Below are positions 52,396 through 64,000 of a stretch of 64,000 nt of DNA, one piece after another; the stretch's first letter is position 1, and the number at the start of each line of letters is the position of its first letter. Origin of the DNA: Methanobacterium sp. SMA-27. GTDB taxonomy: Archaea; Methanobacteriota; Methanobacteria; Methanobacteriales; Methanobacteriaceae. A program made the position numbers and the translations under genes. The stretch is from the NCBI RefSeq assembly GCF_000744455.1, contig NZ_JQLY01000001.1:2076501-2140500 (forward strand), in the 5' to 3' direction. Below the pieces are notes generated by a model. It was not told the origin of the DNA. It made no database searches and saw only the letters and a program-made list of their open reading frames with translations.

Positions 52396-52836
52396 TTGAT
52401 GCCCACACATGAAATTGCAGGAAAAATTATGAACGAACTTGAGGCATTCCATGGATCAAAACCTGCCATTGACACCCCACAGATTCTTATAGTTAGAGGT
52501 ATGTCCAAGAAAAAATTAGATCCCTTGGAACTTTCAACCATAGTTTCAGATGTTTTGAAAGGTGTTGGAGCAACGAGAATGGATATGTTCTCTGAATCAG
52601 CAACTGACATAATAGGAATAATGGACGAAAATATAAGGGCAACAGTAGAAATTCCTGGAGAAACGGATGTATATGGGATATACCGCCTCAAAGAATCCTT
52701 TGAAGCCATGAACTGTCACACAGAATATGCTCTTGGTACTATTGGACAAATAGCTGTATTTTTAGTTATTTGGAAGGATAAAAGTGGTATTGGTCCTCTT
52801 TTTGTTGAATTAGTGGTATCAAATTCAGAAGCATAA
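52396..52836 (+). CDS. Probable DUF2120 protein, unknown function
   Basis: The protein of about 146 residues begins at a TTG or the directly following ATG (52399), behind a GGAGG site located in the mptA tail. It has no membrane span. Notable parts are IDTPQILIVRGMSKKKLDPLEL near residue 23, and a ferredoxin-like or alpha/beta pattern through TDVYGIYRLKESFEAMNCHTE. I assign it to DUF2120 from memory; no function is known. Tight packing between mptA and cofG suggests a role linked to pterin or deazaflavin coenzymes, which is inference. Confidence 0.65.
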   Translation: MMPTHEIAGKIMNELEAFHGSKPAIDTPQILIVRGMSKKKLDPLELSTIVSDVLKGVGATRMDMFSESATDIIGIMDENIRATVEIPGETDVYGIYRLKESFEAMNCHTEYALGTIGQIAVFLVIWKDKSGIGPLFVELVVSNSEA

Positions 52837-52885
52837 TGCTATGAATCTTACCCATTTATTTTATTAGATAAAAATAAGTGAAAAT

Positions 52886-53959
<1,074 letters not shown>

Positions 53960-54110
53960 ACATATTTTTGATTCATCAAATTATTTTTCTAAATTTGATC
54001 TTAAAGTTTGTTCAGATTATCAATTTCACCTAGAAGCAAATGTTTTTAAAGTTTTGACAGAGTTAAAAGTATTTTGAAAAGATATAAATTATTTAGAAAT
54101 GTTCAATTAT

Positions 54111-54845
54111 TTATTCTATTTTTGCATCTACAACAACATGATAAACACCTGGCGAATAGGGTTTAATGATCCTCTTGTTGATAATTTCAATAACTTCTCT
54201 ATCTGCATTTATTGCTGCTTCTTGAATACGTTCTACTGGCCTTATGAATTTCAATTTGTCAGGAACCGATTCATGATAATGGATTATTCCACCCTTTTTT
54301 AGCACATCCATTGCAACATCAAGATACTCATTTGTATTACCAATGTAACCCATTAAAACACGATCAGCAACCCCCCGAGGGGCAGTTATTCTACAATCTC
54401 CAAATATTGGTTCTACAATTTTATCAACTCGATTTATTTTCACATTTTCACATAGATAACCGTATGAAACTGGATTTATTTCAATGGAGTATATTTTTGC
54501 AGGTTTTGAATGAACAGCAATTGGTATTGAGAAGTAACCAATTCCTGCAAACATATCAACAACAGTTTCTCCGTTTTGGACAATAGTGGACATTCTCTTC
54601 CTTTCTGTTGTGTTACCCTTTGACCACATGATTTTTGAAACATCTAGTTTAAACTGACACTTATTTTCCCGATGTGTAGTTACAGTTCCCTCACCAAGAA
54701 CTAATTCAACTTCAGGTTCTCTTTTTAAACCATTTATACGTCCTAATTTAACTATTCTCTTAACACCCGGAGTTTTAAGAAGACTTTCAGGATTTTCTAT
54801 ATCTTCTTTTATTACAAGGATGTCTCCAATAACCTTACCTTTCAT
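54111..54845 (-). CDS. Class I SAM-dependent enzyme of the Trm5/Taw2 family, probable Taw2
   Basis: The 244-residue protein has the archaeal Trm5/TYW2 fold: VELVLGEGTVTTHRENKC, then SKIMWSKGNTTERKRMS, the SAM motif VVDMFAGIGYFSIPIAVH near residue 97, and a final IIHYHE motif in place of the N-P-P-Y of Trm5. This favours Taw2, which transfers an aminocarboxypropyl group to 4-demethylwyosine at tRNA-Phe position 37. The start at 54845 follows a GTAGGTAGTG site; a longer frame to 54938 lacks one. The gene is single. Confidence 0.8.
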   Translation of the reverse strand: MKGKVIGDILVIKEDIENPESLLKTPGVKRIVKLGRINGLKREPEVELVLGEGTVTTHRENKCQFKLDVSKIMWSKGNTTERKRMSTIVQNGETVVDMFAGIGYFSIPIAVHSKPAKIYSIEINPVSYGYLCENVKINRVDKIVEPIFGDCRITAPRGVADRVLMGYIGNTNEYLDVAMDVLKKGGIIHYHESVPDKLKFIRPVERIQEAAINADREVIEIINKRIIKPYSPGVYHVVVDAKIE

Positions 54846-55024
54846 AACACTACCTACTTCTACATGTTTAAATAGCCTTTCGGTAATTATAATCTTGAAA
54901 AACCAGAAATTATTATAAAATTTTAAATTATTGATCAAGACAAAAAAGATAATTACTCCAACCTACCAACCATATTCAACTAATACAAATAAAAAATTAA
55001 TCACTTGATCTAAGGAGAGATTCT

Positions 55025-56116
55025 ATTGGAAAAGTAAACCGACAGGAAATTCTTGATATCTTAAAGGGTTATGATAAAGAAAACATAACAATCGCAACAT
55101 TAGGCAGTCACACTTCCCTTCACATATTAAAAGGGGCCAAAGAAGAAGGTTTCAAGACCGCAGTGGTCTGTGAAAAGGGACGTGAAGTTCCATACAAAAG
55201 ATTCAAAGTAGCAGACGAATACATCATAGTTGATAAATTCAGTGACATAGTGAACGATGATGTTCAGGAGAAACTAAGAGCAATGAACAGCATTGTGGTT
55301 CCTCATGGTTCTTTTGTTGCATACGCAGGTCTAGACAGAATAGAAAATGATTTTAAAGTACCTATGTTTGGGAACAGAGATATATTACGATGGGAATCTG
55401 AAAGAGATCTTGAACGTAAACTGATGTTAGAATCTGATATCAGGATCCCTATGAAGTATGATGATCCATCTCAAATAGACAGAACAGTTATGGTTAAGTT
55501 TCCAGGGGCACGTGGGGGAAGAGGATATTTCGTTGCTTCTTCAACAGAATAATACAATCAGAAAATCGATTCAATGCTTAAAAGAAATTGGATTGAAGAA
55601 GAAGACATTAAAAATGCTCACATAGAGGAATATGTATCTGGATGCAGCTACTGTATACATTACTTTTACTCTGCACTAAATAATGAAGTTGAAGTTATGG
55701 GTATGGACAGTCGTTACGAATCAAATATTGATGGTTTGTGCAGAATTCCAGCTAAAGATCAATTGGATGTTTCAATGGACCCATCCTATGTTATAACCGG
55801 TAATCATCCTGTTGTTATGAGAGAATCTTTGCTCGCTCAAGTATTTGATATTGGAGATAATTTGGTAGAGGGTGCTAAAAAGCTAGTTGCTCCCGGGATG
55901 AGCGGACCATTCTGTTTACAGACCCTATGCACAGACGATTTGGAGATAATTGTATTTGAGATGAGTGCCAGAATAGATGGTGGAACCAACACTTTCATGG
56001 ATAGTTCACCATATAGTTACCTGCTATTTGGCGAGTTCATGAGTATGGGGCGTAGAATTGCCCGTGAAATCAGGAATGGGGCAGAAGAAGACAGGTTAGA
56101 AATCTTAATAACCTGA
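55025..56116 (+). pseudogene. purP: purP (FAICAR synthetase) interrupted by an in-frame TAA
   Basis: PurP is the archaeal ATP-grasp enzyme that formylates AICAR with formate in purine synthesis. Homology runs through one frame from 55025 to the stop at 56114-56116: [15 protein letters not shown] near the start, [43 protein letters not shown] and, after the break, HYFYSALNNEVEVMGMDSRY and FEMSARIDGGTNTF. A TAA at 55550-55552 splits it about residue 176. The codons around it read GAA TAA TAC AAT, as if one GAA became TAA or three bases were duplicated. The natural start position is an ATT (55025), correctly spaced from an AAGGAGAGA ribosome site; the next usable start is a GTG at 55163. It is either a mutant gene or a sequence error. 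Confidence 0.85.
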
Positions 56117-56505
56117 TCTCAATATTTTTTTTATTTTCTTTCAATTATCCATAATTAATTCTAAACTTGCTACAACCTTATTATAAAATGTATAATATTA
56201 TCCTGCAATTACAAGGCTTATTGATATATAAATATAGTAATAAATTTTCTATAAATTTCGAACTTATTGAAAACATTTATAAGTAGCTTCAACTAAAACA
56301 AGCTTGATAAAGGCCTTAATATTTAAAAGTTATTTTATTAGAATTATTTTAATTTATATATTGTGAATGGACTTGAAGGGGGAAAAAACTGAAGTTCGAA
56401 GCAATATTTATATAGAATGAATTTTACATATAAGGCTAGAAATTAATATTTGAAAAATTTTAAAAACTATTTTTAATTTATCGTGTTTTTTTAGAGGTGT
56501 ATTTC
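56117..56505. promoter_or_regulatory. purP-psmB intergenic region with probable psmB promoter
   Basis: The gap of about 390 bp begins with T-rich DNA after purP (termination). TATA-like sequences occur near 56275-56284 (TTTATAAG) and 56408-56414 (TTTATATAG). Between them a purine-rich stretch around 56369-56398 includes GGACTT and AAGTTC arms flanking a G/A-rich loop. A 17-codon frame from 56367 has no usable ribosome site. I see no firm gene. Confidence 0.4.
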
Positions 56506-57138
56506 ATGAACGATAAAGATCGATTAAAAGGCACTACAACTGTTGGTGTAACATGCAAAGACGGAATTGTGTTTGCTACCGAAAGAAGAGCTTCAATGGG
56601 TAATTTAATTGCTCATAAAGTTGCAGACAAGATATTTAAAATTGATGATCATATTGGAGCTACAATAGCAGGATCAGTATCAGATGCTCAAAAGCTTATG
56701 GGATATATTAGTGCAGAAGTGGCCCTTTACAGGCTAAGAAATGGTGCCCCCATGAGTGTTGAGGCAGCTGCAAACATGACCTCGAACATACTGCATGCAT
56801 CAAGATTTTATCCTTACTATGTCCAAACCCTTCTAGGAGGAGTGGATGAAAAAGGACCTGCACTGTTCTCCCTAGATCCTAGTGGCGGAGTTATTAAAGA
56901 TCTGATGATTTCAACTGGATCTGGTTCACCAATTGCCTATGGTGTGCTTGAAGACCGTTACAACAAAGATATGGATATTGAAGACGGAATAGAAGTTGTA
57001 ATAAGAGCAATTAAAGCTGCTATGGAAAGAGATACTTATTCAGGTAATGGTATAAAAATAGCAACCGTTACTAAAGAAGAAGGATTTAAAATACTGCCTG
57101 ATGAAGAGGTAGAAAAGAAGATCAAAGAATTGAGCTAG
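56506..57138 (+). CDS. psmB: Proteasome subunit beta
   Basis: PsmB forms the proteolytic rings of the archaeal 20S proteasome. The precursor starts MNDKDRLKG and is cut before Thr10 (TTTVGVTCKDG), leaving the catalytic N-terminal threonine. Other features are ATERRASMGNLIAHKVADKI (catalytic lysine), GSVSDAQKL and STGSGSPIAYGVLE. The start at 56506 has GAGGTG upstream; an in-frame GTG inside that site is rejected. The final length is 210 residues, standard for the family. Confidence 0.97.
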   Translation: MNDKDRLKGTTTVGVTCKDGIVFATERRASMGNLIAHKVADKIFKIDDHIGATIAGSVSDAQKLMGYISAEVALYRLRNGAPMSVEAAANMTSNILHASRFYPYYVQTLLGGVDEKGPALFSLDPSGGVIKDLMISTGSGSPIAYGVLEDRYNKDMDIEDGIEVVIRAIKAAMERDTYSGNGIKIATVTKEEGFKILPDEEVEKKIKELS

Positions 57139-57236
57139 TTTTTTTAATCCTAAAATAAAGTGAAGTTTTATATAACAATTAAAGAACCATATACAAATCT
57201 TATATGGTTCAAATATTATTTTCTATTTTTTTAGAC

Positions 57237-59149
<1,913 letters not shown>

Positions 59150-59363
59150 ATTATGGTTTTAAATATTTTTTGAATCCAAATTTTTTTTTTATTTATTCAA
59201 AATTCCAAATATCTAGATAGTACAAATTAGTTAAATATTACTTTCCATTGGAATATTCCTATTAGATAAACTTGATCTCTTCTAGGAATATGGAACTTTT
59301 ATTAACTGTCAAATCTAATATCCAATATTCAATTGTTGTTTTAAAAAATTTTTTGGTGATTTA

Positions 59364-60392
59364 ATGGTAACCTATTCAGAATCCGGAGTTGACATCAGTC
59401 TCGAAGAGATCACAGTATCAGCACTAATCTCAAAACTGAAGGAAACCCTCAATTATAGAGACATTATTACAGACTCAGGACACTTTGCAGCCCTTGTTAA
59501 ACTAGGAGACAGAGCCATAGCTATGAGCACAGACGGGGTTGGAAGCAAAATATTAGTGGCTGAGATGATGGAAAAATATGACACTGTTGGAATAGATTGC
59601 ATTGCAATGGTTGTAAATGACATTCTCTGTGTTGGAGCAGAACCAATAGCAATGGTAGACTATCTTGCTGTTGAAAAACCAGACCCTGAAATAGCTGAAC
59701 AGATAGGAGAAGGTCTTAAAGAAGGATGTAATCAAGCCAAAGTAGCTATGATAGGTGGTGAAACTGCCAGCCTTCCTGAAATAGTTAGAAACTTTGATCT
59801 TGCTGGAACAGGAATAGGTATCGTTGATGTGAATAACATAATTACGGGCGAAAATATTGCAGATGGTGATGTTTTAATTGGAATTGAGAGTAGTGGAATT
59901 CACAGTAACGGCCTCAGCCTAGCAAGAAAGGTTTTCTTCCAAGAAAACAGTTATAATATCGATGATATACTCCCGACTGATCCTAAAACTTCGGTGGGGG
60001 AAGAACTGCTTAAACCAACTATTATCTATGTAAAACCTATAATGGAACTTTTAAAAACAGATGTAGAAGTTCATGGGCTTGCACATATAACTGGTGGAGG
60101 TTTCACAAATCTTAAAAGACTTAAAAACGGGATGAGTTATGATATTGAAGCCCTTCCAGAACCCAAACCCATATTTCAAGCAATGAATTCGCTTGGAGTC
60201 CCAATAGAAGAAATGTATCGTGTTTTTAACATGGGAATAGGTTTTATTGTAGTTGTAAAGGCTGAAGATAAAGAAAAGACAATAAATACTTTAGAAAAAT
60301 ACAATCATGCTTATTTAATTGGTAGAGCTAAAGAGGACTCACGGGAGAAAGTTACAATTAAAACATTCCAAGAAAGTATTATCACATTATAA
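59364..60392 (+). CDS. purM: Phosphoribosylformylglycinamidine cyclo-ligase
   Basis: PurM closes the imidazole ring to make aminoimidazole ribotide. The 342-residue protein shows [22 protein letters not shown] (near residue 53), [25 protein letters not shown] in parts near 75, [11 protein letters not shown] near 130, [16 protein letters not shown] near 172 and a central [12 protein letters not shown]. Length is normal. GGTGATTTA precedes the ATG. comC starts 19 bp after its stop and may share the transcript. Confidence 0.95.
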   Translation: MVTYSESGVDISLEEITVSALISKLKETLNYRDIITDSGHFAALVKLGDRAIAMSTDGVGSKILVAEMMEKYDTVGIDCIAMVVNDILCVGAEPIAMVDYLAVEKPDPEIAEQIGEGLKEGCNQAKVAMIGGETASLPEIVRNFDLAGTGIGIVDVNNIITGENIADGDVLIGIESSGIHSNGLSLARKVFFQENSYNIDDILPTDPKTSVGEELLKPTIIYVKPIMELLKTDVEVHGLAHITGGGFTNLKRLKNGMSYDIEALPEPKPIFQAMNSLGVPIEEMYRVFNMGIGFIVVVKAEDKEKTINTLEKYNHAYLIGRAKEDSREKVTIKTFQESIITL

Positions 60393-60411
60393 ATTATTAG
60401 AAGGTGTATTA

Positions 60412-61440
60412 ATGAATATAACAGCAGAACAGGAAAGGGCAATCATAATAGGGATCTTAAAAAATTTAAATGTTGCAGATGATGATGCAACCATTGTAGC
60501 AGATGTAACAGTTGATGCTGATCTCAAAGGATTTTCGTCTCATGGAATTGGAAGGTTTCCACAATATTTAAAGGGCCTAAAAGCAGGGACTATCGATCCT
60601 GAAGCAGAAGTAAACATTGAAAATGAAACAGTTTCAATGGCTCTTATAAACGGTAATCATAAATTTGGTCATGTAGTTACATATACTGCAATGGAACTTG
60701 CTATCGAAAAAGCAAAAGAAACAGGTATCGGAGTTGTAGGTGTGCATGATTCAAACCATTTCGGTGTTGCAGGATACTACTCGGACATGGCAATAATGGA
60801 AGACATGATAGGAATTGTTATTGCAAATACAGATCCTGCAGTTGCACCAATTGGAGGGAAGAAACCAATTATTGGAACAAATCCAATAGCAATAGGAATT
60901 CCTTCTAATAAACATTATGTTTCGGTTGATATGGCAACATCTGCTTCTGCAAGGGGAAAACTTTTAGAAGCCAAGCGTAAAGGAGAAATGATACCTGAAA
61001 ATGTTGCTCTTGATGTGGATGGAAACCCAACCATAGACCCTGAAGCAGCCCTTAAAGGGTCAATATTGCCGTTTGGAGCACATAAAGGTTATGCATTATC
61101 ATTTATGATTGAAATACTTGCAGGACCACTTGTTAGAGCAGCATTTGGTAAACAAGTTACAGGAACAGCTAACCCTGAGAAAATGTGTACTAAAGGAGAT
61201 CTTGTTATGGCTTTGGATCCTTCAAAGTTCTCCGACATTGATACATTTAAAGAAGAAGTTGATGAATTCATAAATGAAGTCAAAGGATCTGGAAATGTTT
61301 TCATTCCTGGAGATATGGAAGTCAGGAATATAAAAGATCGCAAGGAAAATGGAATTGCCATTGACAATGTCCTTATGGATCAGATCATAGCAATATCCAA
61401 AGAAGTATCCTTTGATCTGGAATCTATTTTAGGTAATTAA
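60412..61440 (+). CDS. comC: L-sulfolactate dehydrogenase ComC
   Basis: ComC oxidises sulfolactate to sulfopyruvate with NAD(P) in coenzyme M synthesis and belongs to the malate/L-lactate dehydrogenase family without a Rossmann fold. The 342-residue protein shows [16 protein letters not shown] near residue 41, [17 protein letters not shown] near 105, [14 protein letters not shown] near 153 and [17 protein letters not shown] near 220. The start at 60412 has AAGGTGT upstream; longer frames run into purM. A malate dehydrogenase role is the main alternative, but comD and comE lie directly downstream. Confidence 0.88.
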   Translation: MNITAEQERAIIIGILKNLNVADDDATIVADVTVDADLKGFSSHGIGRFPQYLKGLKAGTIDPEAEVNIENETVSMALINGNHKFGHVVTYTAMELAIEKAKETGIGVVGVHDSNHFGVAGYYSDMAIMEDMIGIVIANTDPAVAPIGGKKPIIGTNPIAIGIPSNKHYVSVDMATSASARGKLLEAKRKGEMIPENVALDVDGNPTIDPEAALKGSILPFGAHKGYALSFMIEILAGPLVRAAFGKQVTGTANPEKMCTKGDLVMALDPSKFSDIDTFKEEVDEFINEVKGSGNVFIPGDMEVRNIKDRKENGIAIDNVLMDQIIAISKEVSFDLESILGN

Positions 61441-61763
61441 ACCCAAGATAATTCTATAAAATTTGATAACTATAAACATGTTTCAATGTTATCACCAGTT
61501 AAATTAAAAGCATGATTAAAAAGATAATCATGTTTCTTTTCTATTTCTTGGATACTTAGTAATTTATTCTTAAATTTAGCTTTCAACCTTAATCTAAATC
61601 CAAGGGTTTGTCCTTTAATAAATTGTTAATCTATTAAAATAGGAATAAAAGAATTATTTTCCTAAAAATTTCTAATTATAATATGTTGATTTACTAAAAT
61701 TCATAACTAAATAAAGATATACACATTATTACAAATTAATCAAAATTTAAATAGGTGTTTTAT
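61441..61763. terminator. comC-comD intergenic region with hairpin
   Basis: The 323-bp gap contains an 11-bp RNA stem with one G-U pair (AAGCATGATTA at 61508-61518 and TAATCATGTTT at 61525-61535, 6-nt loop). A U-rich stretch follows (61533-61547), consistent with termination of the purM-comC unit. The AT-rich part near 61700-61750 should hold the comD promoter. No gene is evident. Confidence 0.5.
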
Positions 61764-62255
61764 TTGGACAGTAGTGAAGCAGTTTACAATGCACTAAAAA
61801 AATCTGGAATAGACTTTGTGGTATCACTACCATGTGTAAATTTGGGTAAGATAATGAAGATGGTAGATTCAGACCAGGACATAGTACATGTGCCTGTTAC
61901 AAGGGAAGAAGAAGGGTTTGGAATCTGCGCTGGTGCATTTATAGGCGGTAAATCCCCAGCCATGCTCATGCAGAATTCAGGGCTGGGTAACTCTGTAAAT
62001 GTGCTTGCATCATTGTTTGAACTTTATAAACTGCCTGTTATGATAATAATGAGCCACAGAGGCACTGAAGGGGAATTCATGAGTGCTCAAATTCCAATGG
62101 GGAAAGCAACACCAAAGGTTTTGGATGCCCTGGAAATTCCATATTTCAATCCTAAAACTCCTGATGATGCTTTAAATATTATCCCAAAAGCATGGCAAAT
62201 TGCAAAAACAAAAGGCACCCCTATAGGTATACTCTTGGATATTAAATTCTGGTAG
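61764..62255 (+). CDS. comD: Sulfopyruvate decarboxylase subunit alpha
   Basis: ComD is the PYR-domain subunit of the thiamine-diphosphate enzyme that decarboxylates sulfopyruvate to sulfoacetaldehyde in coenzyme M synthesis. The 163-residue protein shows [36 protein letters not shown] (catalytic glutamate region), [14 protein letters not shown] and SHRGTEGEF. The start is a TTG at 61764 with AGGTG upstream; a GTG within that site is rejected. comE follows by 7 bp. Confidence 0.93.
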   Translation: MDSSEAVYNALKKSGIDFVVSLPCVNLGKIMKMVDSDQDIVHVPVTREEEGFGICAGAFIGGKSPAMLMQNSGLGNSVNVLASLFELYKLPVMIIMSHRGTEGEFMSAQIPMGKATPKVLDALEIPYFNPKTPDDALNIIPKAWQIAKTKGTPIGILLDIKFW

Positions 62256-62262
62256 TGTAAAA

Positions 62263-62817
62263 ATGGAAAGAATAGAAGCCATCCAAAAAATATCATCCGA
62301 ATTAACAAACGAACTGGTTATATGCAATATTGGATTCCCTTCAAGGGAACTCTTCCATGTGAAAGACTCATCTACTCATTTTTATATGTTGGGCTCAATG
62401 GGACTTGCATCGTCAATTGGTCTTGGATTAGCGATTTCAACTAGCAAGAAAGTGATAGTCTTTGATGGAGATGGATCAGTTCTAATGAATCTAGGAAGTT
62501 TAGTTACAATATTCAATCAAAACCCTAAAAATTTAATATTAATAGTTTTGGACAATGAATGCTACGGTTCAACAGGATCCCAGTGTACATATGCATCAAC
62601 AGTTGATCTTGGAAAAGTTGCCAAAGCAGTTGGATTTAAAACCATATTTTTCTTCAAAAACAATACAGAAATGAATTTAGAAGAAGTTTTAAAATCAGAA
62701 GGACCCATATTTGTCCATTTTAAGGTTAAAAAAGGGAATGCAAATGTGCCTGTTATCCCAATGGAACCTGTTGAAATAAGAGACAGATTTATGGATGAAA
62801 TAAAAAAACAAGAATAA
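62263..62817 (+). CDS. comE: Sulfopyruvate decarboxylase subunit beta
   Basis: ComE is the PP-domain subunit that binds thiamine diphosphate. The 184-residue protein has the TPP motif [15 protein letters not shown] to [13 protein letters not shown] (about residues 66-108), preceded by [16 protein letters not shown]. Together with ComD it forms the heteromeric decarboxylase. In some methanogens the two are fused; here they are separate, adjacent genes. Confidence 0.93.
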   Translation: MERIEAIQKISSELTNELVICNIGFPSRELFHVKDSSTHFYMLGSMGLASSIGLGLAISTSKKVIVFDGDGSVLMNLGSLVTIFNQNPKNLILIVLDNECYGSTGSQCTYASTVDLGKVAKAVGFKTIFFFKNNTEMNLEEVLKSEGPIFVHFKVKKGNANVPVIPMEPVEIRDRFMDEIKKQE

Positions 62818-62819
62818 AA

Positions 62820-63953
62820 TTATTCAAAAGTTTTACGAACAGTTTCAAGAGTACTTTGAATTGGGATCATTTGGGGACATAATTTTTCACATTCTCCACA
62901 TTTATTACATTTAGATGCTCTTTCATTGTCTTTTAATAACATATAATAATTCATTCTAGAGTTTTCAGTGTCCTGAAACATATATGAATGGTTCAACTGC
63001 AGAAAATTTCCAGGTATATCCACCCCCTGTGGACAGGGCATACAGTAACCACATTGAGTACAATCAACCTGTTTTCTAAATCTGTAAACTGTTCGAACTT
63101 CTTTGATAATCTCCTTCTCATCGGGTGTTAGTGAATTGGTGAATCCTTCTTCAGCAATTTTCAGGTTTTCATCAAGGTCATTATTATTACTCATACCACT
63201 TAGAACTACATCAATTTCTTTTTTATCCCAAAGATACTTCAAAGCCCATTCAACAGGGCTTCTTTTAACTGGTGATTCGTCCCATATATCTTGAACTTCG
63301 GTAGGTATGGTTTTTACCAATGTTCCTCCCCTTAATGGTTCCATTATTACCACACCTACACCATTACTCGACGCATAACGTATTCCTTCTATTCCCGCCT
63401 GATAATTCTCATCAACAATGTTATACTGTACTTGACATACATCCCAATTGTAGGAGTCAATAACATCAAAAAATAATTCTAGTTCCCCATGAAATGAAAA
63501 ACCAGTATATTTTATTCTTCCATCCGCTACAGCCTCATCTAAAAATTCTAAAACTCCTAGAGATTCTAATTTGGACCAATAATCTTCCTTAATAGAATGC
63601 AGCAAATAAAAATCGATTTGTTCCGTTTGAAGCCGTTCCAGCTGTTCTTGAAGATAATGGTCCATATCTTCCCTTTTTTGGATTAACCACGAAGGTAATT
63701 TATCAGAAATAAAAACTTTATCCCTATAGCCATTTTTAAGCGCATCTGCAATTACAGTTTCGCTATGACCATTATGATATGGATAAGCAGTATCAATGTA
63801 ATTAACACCATTATCTATGGCTTTACGTATCAAATGAATTGCATTAACACTATCCACATTATTGTACTGTCCATTTTTAACTGGCAGACGCATACAACCA
63901 TAACCCAATATAGATATTTTTTCTCCAGTTGATCCAAGATTACGATAGAGCAT
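62820..63953 (-). CDS. Aldo/keto reductase with C-terminal 4Fe-4S domain
   Basis: The 377-residue protein has an aldo/keto reductase barrel: LGYGCMRLPV near residue 17, NYIDTAYPYHNGHSETVI near residue 51 with the catalytic Asp and Tyr, and IDFYLLHSI. A C-terminal ferredoxin-like part has CTQCGYCMPCPQGVDIP (about residues 315-331) and CNKCGECEKLCPQMIPIQ (about 351-368). These hybrid reductases are common in anaerobes; the substrate is unknown. It converges on comE with a 2-bp gap. Confidence 0.92.
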   Translation of the reverse strand: MLYRNLGSTGEKISILGYGCMRLPVKNGQYNNVDSVNAIHLIRKAIDNGVNYIDTAYPYHNGHSETVIADALKNGYRDKVFISDKLPSWLIQKREDMDHYLQEQLERLQTEQIDFYLLHSIKEDYWSKLESLGVLEFLDEAVADGRIKYTGFSFHGELELFFDVIDSYNWDVCQVQYNIVDENYQAGIEGIRYASSNGVGVVIMEPLRGGTLVKTIPTEVQDIWDESPVKRSPVEWALKYLWDKKEIDVVLSGMSNNNDLDENLKIAEEGFTNSLTPDEKEIIKEVRTVYRFRKQVDCTQCGYCMPCPQGVDIPGNFLQLNHSYMFQDTENSRMNYYMLLKDNERASKCNKCGECEKLCPQMIPIQSTLETVRKTFE

Positions 63954-64000
63954 TTAGAACCCCTCAAAAAAAGTTATTTATTCACATTGAATGAAAAAAA

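Noticed and set aside
55163..55552. Treating the first purP half as a complete 129-residue gene starting at GTG 55163
   Set aside because: Homology extends 46 codons upstream and far past the stop; the GTG is internal.

Overview
This window comes from the chromosome of a hydrogenotrophic methanogen of the order Methanobacteriales, most likely Methanobacterium or a close relative. The evidence is a complete mcrBDCGA operon followed by mtrEDCBAFGH, an F420-non-reducing hydrogenase operon (mvhDGAB), several methanogenesis marker genes (mmp7, mmp10, mmp14, mmp17), coenzyme M genes (comB, comC, comD, comE), cofG, mptA, mfnA, and archaeal information-processing genes. The DNA is AT-rich. Genes are usually preceded by GGAGGTGAT-like ribosome binding sites and often end in T-rich tracts. 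I found no rRNA, tRNA, CRISPR array, transposase or prophage. This is core chromosome, not an island.

Layout. 1-1.1 kb: the end of a PgpA/CobZ-type phosphatase and cobS (cobamide assembly). 1.2-9.5 kb: trm56, a secreted sugar dehydrogenase homologue, upp, an mfnA-fumB pair, ppsA, ribosomal protein L10e, a CooC-type ATPase and Pcc1. 9.5-13.3 kb: a tiny Lys-rich membrane protein, an FKBP isomerase with a TmcAL-like nucleotidyltransferase, pyrC and a small CooT-type protein. 13.4-17.5 kb: mvhDGAB on the minus strand. 18-20 kb: sufC-sufB. 20.3-22.7 kb: mmp14-cobY-PRC barrel, minus strand. 23-32.8 kb: mtr and mcr operons, minus strand, with mmp10 divergent to mcrB. 34.4-37 kb: a membrane metallophosphoesterase and an mmp17-mmp7 pair. 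37.2-42.6 kb: TRAM protein, comB, TraB protein, DUF1922, a GTPase, a tRNA thiolase-like protein and an MTH1187-type protein. 42.7-49.3 kb: DegT aminotransferase, CPBP protease, trm1, two tandem DUF4013 membrane proteins and an Lrp/AsnC regulator. 49.5-54 kb: a histone-deacetylase-fold protein, a probable DUF2100 protein, mptA, a probable DUF2120 protein and cofG. 54-60.4 kb: a Taw2-like enzyme, an interrupted purP, psmB, aCPSF1/FttA and purM. 60.4-64 kb: comC, comD, comE and an iron-sulfur aldo/keto reductase.

How the genes fit together. Mvh supplies electrons from H2 to heterodisulfide reductase. Mtr transfers the methyl group from tetrahydromethanopterin to coenzyme M and Mcr releases methane. 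Mmp10 methylates an arginine in McrA, and McrC, Mmp7 and Mmp17 belong to the Mcr activation machinery. ComB-E make coenzyme M, MptA and MfnA feed methanopterin and methanofuran synthesis, CofG makes the F420 chromophore, and CobS and CobY finish the cobamide used by MtrA. PpsA and pyrimidine/purine genes cover central biosynthesis.

The points most worth a second look are: purP carrying an in-frame TAA and lacking a normal start codon; a three-hairpin leader with a 30-bp tandem repeat ahead of mcrB; a hairpin-plus-U-tract that overlaps the mcrA stop codon and separates mcr from mtr; an ASKHA-type Mmp14 placed between mtr and the corrinoid gene cobY; and CooC- and CooT-type nickel-handling genes close to the nickel hydrogenase operon.
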